DNA of 6,887 bases from DASYHS01 sp035998295 (GTDB taxonomy: Bacteria; Pseudomonadota; Alphaproteobacteria; Azospirillales; Azospirillaceae). Positions 1-4,477 of the stretch are shown piece by piece. The notes beneath the pieces are model-generated. The model ran no database searches and was not told where the DNA came from. It saw only the letters and a program-made list of their open reading frames with translations. The stretch covers positions 1-6,887 of the forward strand of contig NZ_DASYHS010000212.1 of assembly GCF_035998295.1 (NCBI RefSeq). Reading direction: 5' to 3'. Numbering within the stretch: position 1 is the stretch's first letter; each line of letters opens with the position of its first letter. The position numbers and the translations under genes were made by a program.

Positions 1-7
1 AGGCGCC

Positions 8-739
8 ATGAAAGTCTTCATCGTCCACGCTCATCCAGAGCCACGCAGCTTCAACGGGGCCCTGACCGAGACGGCCCGGTCCAGCCTTGCCGGCGCCGGC
101 CACGAGGTCGTGGTCTCCGACCTCTACGCCATGGGCTGGCAGGCCCGCTCGGACCGGTCGAACTTCACCAGCGTCGCCGATCCCGCCTATTACAAGCAGC
201 AGGTGGAGGAGGCACGGGCCGCCGAGCTGTCCGCCTTCGCGGCCGACATCCGGCAGGAGCAGGAGAAGCTGTTCGCCTGCGACGCCTTAGTCCTTCAGTT
301 CCCGCTGTGGTGGTTCTCCATGCCGGCCCTGCTCAAGGGCTGGGTCGACCGCGTCTTCGCGGTGGGGGCGGTCTACGGCGGCGGCATGTGGTACGACCGC
401 GGCAGGTTCGCCGGAAAGCGGGCCATGGTCTCGGTGACCGTAGGGGGCCCGGCCTCGATGTACGGGCCGGACGGCCTCAACGGCGACATCGACATGCTGC
501 TCTATCCGATCCAGCACGGCATGCTGCGCTTCGCCGGCTTCGACGTGCTGCCGCCGTTCATCGCCTGGGAGCCGGCCCGCGTCTCCCTGCAGGAGCGGCG
601 GGCCTATCTCGCGGCCTACGAGGAGCGCCTGCGGACGGTCCAGACGACCGAGCCGCTCCGCTTCCCCCATCTGGACGAGTACGACCCGGTGTCGTTCCGC
701 CTGCGCGAAGCCGTCGCCGCCGCGGGAAGCGGGACGTGA
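8..739 (+). CDS. NQO1/MdaB/KefF-like NAD(P)H:quinone oxidoreductase (flavodoxin fold)
   Basis: A 243-residue cytoplasmic flavoprotein of the NAD(P)H dehydrogenase (quinone) family, which reduces quinones by two electrons using NAD(P)H and bound FAD or FMN. The N-terminal beta strand is followed by an H-x4-S-F-N flavin phosphate motif (H9, S14, F15, N16), as in human NQO1. The family hallmark FPLWWFSMP lies at 98-106, followed by ALLKGWVDRVF. A second flavin loop, TVGGPASMYG, is at 144-153, and GDIDMLLYPIQHG follows at 159-171. The length fits the family, and the match to NQO1 runs almost end to end. The ATG is 7 bp inside the window; AGG is visible just before it, but the promoter lies outside. 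The gene converges with fixK, the two stop codons being 4 bp apart, with no hairpin terminator between them. The physiological substrate cannot be told from sequence; a KefF-like ancillary role is possible, but no kefC is visible. Confidence 0.9.
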   Translation: MKVFIVHAHPEPRSFNGALTETARSSLAGAGHEVVVSDLYAMGWQARSDRSNFTSVADPAYYKQQVEEARAAELSAFAADIRQEQEKLFACDALVLQFPLWWFSMPALLKGWVDRVFAVGAVYGGGMWYDRGRFAGKRAMVSVTVGGPASMYGPDGLNGDIDMLLYPIQHGMLRFAGFDVLPPFIAWEPARVSLQERRAYLAAYEERLRTVQTTEPLRFPHLDEYDPVSFRLREAVAAAGSGT

Positions 740-743
740 GCCT

Positions 744-1505
744 TCAGGCGCACTCGGCCAGGTCGGTGATCCGCACGCGGTCGAGCAGGTCGACCCGGTT
801 GCCCTCGATCAGGCGGATCAGACGGTCGGCCTTCAGCTTGGAGATGGTCCGCGACACGGTCTCGATGGTCAGGCCCAGATAGTCGGCGATGTCGGCGCGG
901 CTCATCGGCAGGTGGACGCGGGTGCCGTCGCCATGCGTGCGCTCGCGCCGCCGCGACAGCGCTATCAGGAAGGAGCAGATCTTCTCCCGGGCGTTCTTGC
1001 GCCCGAGCAGCAGCATCTGCTCCTGCGCGGCCACCAGCTCCCGGGCGGTGACGAGCATCAGGCGCCGGCGCAACGCCGCGTCCTCCTCCATCAGGGCCTC
1101 CAGCCGCGCGCGGGGAAGGCGCCGGACGGTCGCGGCGGTCACGGCTTCCGCGGTGTAGAGGTGGCTGTCGCCCGACGCGAGCCCCATGAAGTCGCCGGCC
1201 TGCACGAAGCCGACGATCTGGCGGCGGCCGTCGGGCAGGAGCTTGCACAGGCGGATCACGCCGTCGGCGACGACGTAGACGGCGTCGGCCCGGTCCCCCT
1301 GGTGGAAGACGGCCCGGTCGCGTGCCACGGAGACCGTCTGCGAGAGAGCATCGATCGGGTCCGCTTCCGGACGCAGGCGTGCCGGCGCGCCGCCCGGGAG
1401 CTGGAGGATCGTGGCGGTCCCGCGCGCCGGTCCCGGGCGGGAAGGCGTGGCGAAAGCGGGACGATGCACGGGAGCGGCCTGGGGGGTTGCGAGCTGGGCG
1501 GCCAT
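744..1505 (-). CDS. fixK: FixK-type Crp/Fnr family transcriptional regulator
   Basis: A 253-residue activator of the Crp/Fnr superfamily. The effector beta-barrel spans about 55-140, the dimerisation helix about 142-185, and the winged helix-turn-helix about 198-240. The recognition helix carries ETVSR (E215, S218, R219), the residues that read TTGA half-sites in FNR and FixK. The stretches EQMLLLGRK (162-170) and ADIADYLGL (204-212) are typical of FixK. The N-terminal cysteine cluster of oxygen-sensing FNR is absent (cysteines only at 87, 177 and 252), so it probably does not sense O2 itself and depends on FixLJ. I chose the ATG at 1505: GGAG sits 8 bp upstream, and the in-frame TTG at 1559 lies upstream of the likely transcription start. 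A FixJ-type operator precedes the gene. The first 50 residues are Pro/Ala-rich and look disordered. The family is certain; the name fixK rests on motifs plus context. Confidence 0.85.
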   Translation of the reverse strand: MAAQLATPQAAPVHRPAFATPSRPGPARGTATILQLPGGAPARLRPEADPIDALSQTVSVARDRAVFHQGDRADAVYVVADGVIRLCKLLPDGRRQIVGFVQAGDFMGLASGDSHLYTAEAVTAATVRRLPRARLEALMEEDAALRRRLMLVTARELVAAQEQMLLLGRKNAREKICSFLIALSRRRERTHGDGTRVHLPMSRADIADYLGLTIETVSRTISKLKADRLIRLIEGNRVDLLDRVRITDLAECA

Positions 1506-1513
1506 TGTCTGTT

Positions 1514-1517
1514 CTCC
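1514..1517 (-). promoter_or_regulatory. Ribosome binding site of fixK
   Basis: On the - strand GGAG lies 8 bp before the ATG at 1505. It decides the start in favour of ATG 1505 over the upstream in-frame TTG at 1559, which has no comparable Shine-Dalgarno sequence. Confidence 0.65.
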
Positions 1518-1558
1518 GGGTCCTGACTGCGTCGCGTCGGCGGCGTCTGGTGGGGTCA

Positions 1559-1587
1559 AGCTACGGAAAGCAGACGGTTCTGTTCAG
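1559..1587 (-). promoter_or_regulatory. Candidate sigma70-like promoter of fixK
   Basis: On the - strand CTGAAC (1587-1582) is a -35-like hexamer, followed after 17 bp by GTAGCT (1564-1559) as a weak -10. This puts the start of transcription near 1552 and leaves a leader of about 47 nt before ATG 1505. The FixJ-type box would then be centred about 55 bp upstream of the start, which agrees with my recollection of FixJ bound at about -69 to -44 at the Sinorhizobium fixK promoter. The hexamers are poor matches, as expected for an activator-dependent promoter. The assignment is inference. Confidence 0.4.
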
Positions 1588-1596
1588 TTCGGTATT

Positions 1597-1618
1597 GTAC
1601 GTAAGGGACTCTACGTAC
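1597..1618 (-). promoter_or_regulatory. FixJ-type operator upstream of fixK
   Basis: A perfect inverted repeat, GTACGTA-N8-TACGTAC, that also contains two TACGTA copies 15 bp apart (TACGT to TACG 14 bp apart when read on the - strand). On the - strand it begins GTACGTAG, an exact match to the class I FixJ consensus GTAMGTAG as I remember it, and it has the CCCTTACGTA half typical of FixJ sites. It lies 92 bp before the fixK ATG. Its right half overlaps the last codons and the TAG stop of the receiver gene. No T-tract follows on either strand, so an operator is more likely than a terminator. Confidence 0.72.
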
Positions 1619-2006
1619 CGGGCCGCGCGGCGGGGGGCGGCAGCAGGCTGCTGATGGCGGCGATCAGCGTCTCCTCCTCGAACGGCTTCTCGAGGAAGGC
1701 GACGACGCCGGCCCCCCTCGCGCGGGCCACGGTCGCGGGATCGCCCCGGCCGCTGATCATGATGACCGGCATGCCGCGCAGGCGGGGGCCGTAGCGCTCG
1801 AGGAATTCCAGGCCGCCCATCACGGGAAGATGCAGGTCGAGAAGCAGGCAGCCCGAGCCGGACCCGTCATAGGTGTCGATGAAGTCGTTGCACGACGCGT
1901 AGTCGCGGACGTCGAGACTGAAGGATTCGAGCAGGGTCTTCAGCGAATCCCGGACGGGCTCGTCGTCATCGACGATGTAGACCCGGCCATTGCCCCCATC
2001 CGCCAC
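1611..2006 (-). CDS. Stand-alone response regulator receiver protein (FixJ-receiver-like)
   Basis: A 131-residue CheY-like receiver with no output domain. The acidic pocket is D13-D14-D15, the phosphoacceptor is D57 (LLLDLHLP), the switch residue is S85 (MISGRGD), and the conserved lysine is K107 (EKPFEEE). All phosphorylation residues are intact. The sequence is closest to FixJ/FixJ-like receivers (YIVDDDEPVRDSLKTLLES). Translation starts at GTG 2006, with GGGAGG 5 bp upstream; the ATG within the gene at about codon 3 is out of frame. It lies between fixJ and fixK, the place held in Bradyrhizobium by a single-domain regulator (from memory). Candidate FixJ and FixK/FNR sites precede it. With no DNA-binding domain it may act as a phosphate sink, a FixT-like inhibitor or a connector; none of these can be shown from sequence. 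Confidence 0.9.
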   Translation of the reverse strand: MADGGNGRVYIVDDDEPVRDSLKTLLESFSLDVRDYASCNDFIDTYDGSGSGCLLLDLHLPVMGGLEFLERYGPRLRGMPVIMISGRGDPATVARARGAGVVAFLEKPFEEETLIAAISSLLPPPAARPGT

Positions 2007-2011
2007 GGCAG

Positions 2012-2017
2012 CCTCCC
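2012..2017 (-). promoter_or_regulatory. Strong ribosome binding site for the GTG start of the receiver gene
   Basis: GGGAGG on the - strand lies 5 bp before GTG 2006. This is the strongest Shine-Dalgarno sequence in the window, and it supports a GTG rather than an ATG start for the receiver gene. Confidence 0.65.
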
Positions 2018-2056
2018 GGCCCGCCCGGCGGACCGCGTCTGGTTCCTCATTGCGGC

Positions 2057-2086
2057 AGGATAGAACCCGTGGCGGGGCCGTCGTAA
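2057..2086 (-). promoter_or_regulatory. Weak candidate promoter of the receiver gene
   Basis: TTACGA (2086-2081) and TATCCT (2062-2057) on the - strand are separated by 18 bp. They would start transcription near 2050, with the FixJ-like box just upstream of, and touching, the -35 and the FixK/FNR-like box centred about 70 bp upstream of the start. The hexamers are poor and the call rests mostly on position. Confidence 0.25.
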
Positions 2087-2105
2087 TACGTGTTTCCCCG
2101 TACGG
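2085..2105 (-). promoter_or_regulatory. Second FixJ-type operator, upstream of the receiver gene
   Basis: On the + strand TACGT (2087-2091) and TACGG (2101-2105) have starts 14 bp apart, the same half-site spacing as the fixK operator, with a TTTCCCC spacer resembling the FixJ consensus spacer. The centre lies about 90 bp before the receiver GTG, much as the other box lies about 100 bp before fixK. The only downstream gene it could serve is the receiver on the - strand. The match is weaker than at the fixK site, since the second half is degenerate. Confidence 0.5.
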
Positions 2106-2113
2106 TCCGGCAT

Positions 2114-2127
2114 TTGATCCAGGTCAG
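2114..2127 (-). promoter_or_regulatory. Candidate FixK/FNR box upstream of the receiver gene
   Basis: TTGAT-CCAG-GTCAG on the + strand matches the FNR/FixK consensus TTGAY-N4-RTCAA at 9 of 10 specified bases. It sits between the fixJ stop and the FixJ-like box, and its centre is about 114 bp before the receiver start codon. The FixK encoded nearby has the ExxSR recognition residues for such sites. I found no equal match in the fixK leader or the fixL-fdh intergenic region. Confidence 0.45.
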
Positions 2128-2145
2128 CCGCCGCGCATCCGGCGG
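2128..2145 (-). terminator. Possible hairpin after fixJ
   Basis: CCGCCG and CGGCGG can pair around a 6-nt loop directly after the fixJ TGA. No T-run follows on the - strand, so this could be a weak or Rho-assisted stop, or chance in a GC-rich spacer. It overlaps neither the FixK/FNR-like nor the FixJ-like box. Confidence 0.25.
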
Positions 2146-2146
2146 G

Positions 2147-2767
2147 TCAATCGCCCTTGGGGACGACCCCCGCCTCCAGCGCCATCCTGACCAGCCGGGG
2201 CAGGCTCTCGGCCCGCATCTTGTCCATGACCCGCGCACGGTGGATCTCGACCGTCCGCGGGCTGATGGACAGGTGGTGGGCGATCACCTTGTTGGGCCGG
2301 CCGGCGACCAAGCCTTCGAGCACGTCGCGCTCGCGCGGGGTCAGGGTGGCCAAGCGGTTCAGCACCTCCGGCGGGCAGGACCGCCCGCGCTGGCGTTCCG
2401 CCCTGTCGAGCGCCGTCCGCACGGCGGTCAGGATGATCTCCTCGTCGAAGGGCTTCTGCACGAAGTCCACGGCGCCGGCCTTCATCGCCTGGACCGCCAG
2501 CGGCACGTCGCCGTGCCCGGTGATGACGATGACCGGCAGGGCGGAGCCGGTCTCGGCGAGGTGGAGCTGGACCTCGAGGCCCGACATTCCGGGCATGCGG
2601 ACGTCGACCAGCAGGCAACCGGGGCGGCCGGGGGCGTCGGAGGAGAGGAAGTCGGCGGGCGAGCCGAAGTCCTCGACCCGGAAGCCGGACGTCTCCAGCA
2701 GGACCCGGATGGAATCGCGCACGGCCTCGTCGTCGTCGACGACGAACACGGTCGGGTCAGCGGACAT
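2147..2767 (-). CDS. fixJ: FixJ response regulator (receiver plus LuxR-type HTH)
   Basis: A 206-residue transcriptional activator, the partner of FixL. The receiver is at about 5-125, with acidic residues D11-D12-D13, phosphoacceptor D55 (LLVDVRMPG), switch T83 (VITGHGD) and K105 (QKPFDEE). The LuxR/FixJ-type DNA-binding domain starts at LTPRERDVL (142-150), and the recognition helix is around SPRTVEIHRARV (169-180). The length equals that of rhizobial FixJ. The upstream in-frame ATG at 2857 would add a Pro/Ser/Arg tail inside fixL. ATG 2767 is preferred because the family starts there and GAGG lies 6 bp upstream. The gene overlaps the end of fixL by 11 bp, so the two are probably translationally coupled. 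When phosphorylated it should activate the two TACGT-type sites at 1597-1618 and 2085-2105. Confidence in the family is high; specific FixJ identity rests on the FixL neighbour and on close sequence match. Confidence 0.93.
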   Translation of the reverse strand: MSADPTVFVVDDDEAVRDSIRVLLETSGFRVEDFGSPADFLSSDAPGRPGCLLVDVRMPGMSGLEVQLHLAETGSALPVIVITGHGDVPLAVQAMKAGAVDFVQKPFDEEIILTAVRTALDRAERQRGRSCPPEVLNRLATLTPRERDVLEGLVAGRPNKVIAHHLSISPRTVEIHRARVMDKMRAESLPRLVRMALEAGVVPKGD

Positions 2768-4295
2768 CGTCGGCCTCGTACGCCGTGGGGACGGTGAAGC
2801 GGAAGATCGTGCCGCCGGCGGGGTCGGCCTCGGGCCAGAGCCGGCCGCCATGGGCATCGACGATGGAGCGGCAGATCGACAGGCCGAGGCCCATCCCCTT
2901 CTCCTTCGTCGTCACGAAGGGCTGGAAGAGCTGCTTCATCACCTCGGGCGCGACGCCGGGGCCGGTGTCGCCGACCGACACCACCGCCAAGCCGTCCTCG
3001 GCGGGGGCCGGCGCGGTGACGATCGTCAGCTCGCGGCGGGGGCAGCCGGCCATCGCCTCGGTCGCGTTGCGGATCAGGTTGAGAACGACCTGCTGGATCT
3101 GGATCTTGTCGACCGAGACCGGCAGGTCCTCGGGATGCAGCTCCAGGCTGACCCGGACCCCGCTCTCCTTGGCGCCGACCAGGGCCAGGGCCGACGCCTC
3201 CTCGACGAGCTTGTTCAGGTTCTCGACCGTGCGGTCGGTGTGCCCCTTCTCGATGAAGTTCCGCAGGCGGCGGATGATCTGCCCGGCGCGGCTCGCCTGG
3301 GTGACCGCCTTCTCCATCGTCTCGACGACCTTGTCGGTGTCGGGAACGCCGGCCGCTTCCAGCAGGCGGCGGCTCGCCCTCACGTAGTTGATGACGGCGG
3401 TCAGCGGCTGGTTCAGCTCATGGGCGAGGGAGGACGCCATCTGGCCCATGGCGCTGACCCTGCCGACATGCAGCAGTTCCGCCTGCAGTTCCTGCAGGCG
3501 CTTCTCGGTCGCCTGGCGCTCGGTCAGGTCCCGGACGAAGCCGGTGAACAGCCGCCGTCCGCCGAGATTGACCTCGCCCACCGCCAGTTCCATCGGGAAG
3601 GTCGAGGCATCGGAGCGCCGCCCCGACACGATGCGGCCGATGCCGATGATCCGGCGTTCGCCCGTCGTGAGGTAATGGGCCATGTAGCGGTCGTGCTGCT
3701 CGCGGTAGGGCGAGGGCATCAGCAGGCTGACATTGCTGCCGACGACCTCCGCGGACCGGTAGCCGAACAGCCGCTCGGCGGCCGGGCTGAAGCTCTCGAT
3801 GACGCCCCGCTCGTCGATCACGATGATCGCGTCGGGCACGGTTTCCAGGATCGAGCGCAGGCGCGCCTCCCGCTCCCGCAGCGCGGCCTCGACCGACTTG
3901 CGCTCGCCAATGTCGCGCATGATGCCGATGAAGACGCGCGTGCCGTCCTGGCGCGCCTCGCCGACCGACAGCTCCAGCGGGAACACGGAGCCGTCGCGGC
4001 GCAGCCCCTCGACCTCCCGGCCGATGCCGATGATCCGGCGCTCGCCCGTGTGCAGGTAGCGCGAGAGATAGCCGTCGTGCTCCTCCCGGTAGGGAGGCGG
4101 CATCAGCATCTTGACGTTCCGTCCCTCCACCTCGTCGGCCCGCCAGCCGAACATACGCTCGCAGGCGGGATTGAAGGTCAGGACCGTGCCCACCGCGTCC
4201 ATCACGACGATGCCGTCGGGCGCCGTGTCGATCACCGCCCGCAGCCGGGACCCCGCCGATCCGCTCCCGTCCCCGAGGTCGTTGCCGTAGTCCAT
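2757..4295 (-). CDS. fixL: FixL-type oxygen-sensing histidine kinase with two heme-PAS-like domains
   Basis: A 512-residue soluble kinase with no membrane segment. PAS1 is at about 16-133 and PAS2 at about 144-261. A linker carrying RLQELQAEL leads to HisKA with phosphoacceptor H292 (SLAHELNQPL). The ATPase domain has N-box N406/N410, G1 box D443-x-G-x-G447, and GLGLS at 469-473. PAS2 aligns with the Bradyrhizobium FixL heme domain: H201 matches heme ligand H200, R221 matches the O2-regulatory R220, and IIGIGR and FTGFVRDLTE are conserved. PAS1 repeats the same signature: H73, R79 (R206 position) and R93. The only possible start in frame is ATG 4295, because a TAA lies a few codons upstream; its Shine-Dalgarno sequence is weak. 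Under low O2 it should autophosphorylate and pass phosphate to the adjacent FixJ. The number of hemes bound is inferred, not shown. Confidence 0.93.
   Translation of the reverse strand: MDYGNDLGDGSGSAGSRLRAVIDTAPDGIVVMDAVGTVLTFNPACERMFGWRADEVEGRNVKMLMPPPYREEHDGYLSRYLHTGERRIIGIGREVEGLRRDGSVFPLELSVGEARQDGTRVFIGIMRDIGERKSVEAALREREARLRSILETVPDAIIVIDERGVIESFSPAAERLFGYRSAEVVGSNVSLLMPSPYREQHDRYMAHYLTTGERRIIGIGRIVSGRRSDASTFPMELAVGEVNLGGRRLFTGFVRDLTERQATEKRLQELQAELLHVGRVSAMGQMASSLAHELNQPLTAVINYVRASRRLLEAAGVPDTDKVVETMEKAVTQASRAGQIIRRLRNFIEKGHTDRTVENLNKLVEEASALALVGAKESGVRVSLELHPEDLPVSVDKIQIQQVVLNLIRNATEAMAGCPRRELTIVTAPAPAEDGLAVVSVGDTGPGVAPEVMKQLFQPFVTTKEKGMGLGLSICRSIVDAHGGRLWPEADPAGGTIFRFTVPTAYEADDVR
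3634..3665. repeat. Intragenic repeat copy B (PAS2 of fixL)
   Basis: A 32-bp stretch nearly identical to 4018-4049, with one mismatch (T at 3657 against C at 4041). The copies are in direct orientation and exactly 384 bp (128 codons) apart. It encodes the TGERRIIGIGR core around the heme edge of PAS2, including R221. Confidence 0.85.
4018..4049. repeat. Intragenic repeat copy A (PAS1 of fixL)
   Basis: The partner of 3634-3665, 31 of 32 bases identical. It encodes residues 83-93 of PAS1, including R93. The 128-codon distance equals the spacing of the two candidate heme histidines, so the repeat follows from duplication of a whole PAS module or from gene conversion between modules. Confidence 0.85.
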
Positions 4296-4328
4296 CCGCC
4301 GGTCGTCCGTGCGCTTGAATCCGGTGCC

Positions 4329-4358
4329 ACGTTAGCGGCGAACCGCACGGCATGTCAC
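4329..4358 (-). promoter_or_regulatory. Candidate promoter of fixLJ
   Basis: On the - strand GTGACA (4358-4353), 5 of 6 to the -35 consensus, is followed after 18 bp by TAACGT (4334-4329). This would start transcription near 4322 and give a leader of about 26 nt before the fixL ATG. The rest of the 182-bp divergent region (4296-4477) shows no FixJ or FixK box, and no convincing promoter for the formate dehydrogenase genes on the other strand. Confidence 0.35.
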
Positions 4359-4477
4359 CCGTCTCGGCGTCGCGGCCCCCCGTCCGGCACCTCCATCCGT
4401 CTTCAGCGCGGTCTTCCGCCCGCGGTGCCGACGGGTTAGGCTTGCCTGCCGTTACCCGAGAGCAGGATCGCAGACGC

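Noticed and set aside
740..749. Short GCCT-TC-AGGC palindrome between the convergent quinone reductase and fixK genes
   Set aside because: A 4-bp stem with a 2-nt loop is too small to act as a terminator.
616..1248. A 210-codon open frame on the - strand overlapping fixK and the quinone reductase
   Set aside because: It is out of frame with fixK, Pro/Arg-rich, crosses the convergent gene ends and has no domain.
1506..1559. Extended fixK start at the TTG at 1559
   Set aside because: It has no Shine-Dalgarno sequence, overlaps the predicted -10 region and adds 18 residues with no family counterpart. ATG 1505 has GGAG at good spacing.
1597..1618. Reading the GTACGTA inverted repeat as a terminator of the receiver gene
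   Set aside because: The arms are A/T-rich for this genome, no T-run follows on the - strand, and the bases match FixJ sites.
2768..2857. Extended fixJ start at 2857
   Set aside because: It would add a 30-residue Pro/Ser/Arg tail lying wholly inside fixL. ATG 2767 gives the normal FixJ length and has GAGG 6 bp upstream.
2157..4439. A 760-codon open frame on the + strand
   Set aside because: It lies opposite fixL and fixJ, whose domains and catalytic residues are unmistakable. Its translation is low in structure and rich in Arg, Ala and Gly, as expected of a shadow frame in very GC-rich DNA.
4352..4477. Extended formate dehydrogenase beta start at 4352
   Set aside because: The added 42 residues are low-complexity and would fill the divergent promoter region. 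ATG 4478 is closer to the usual family start.
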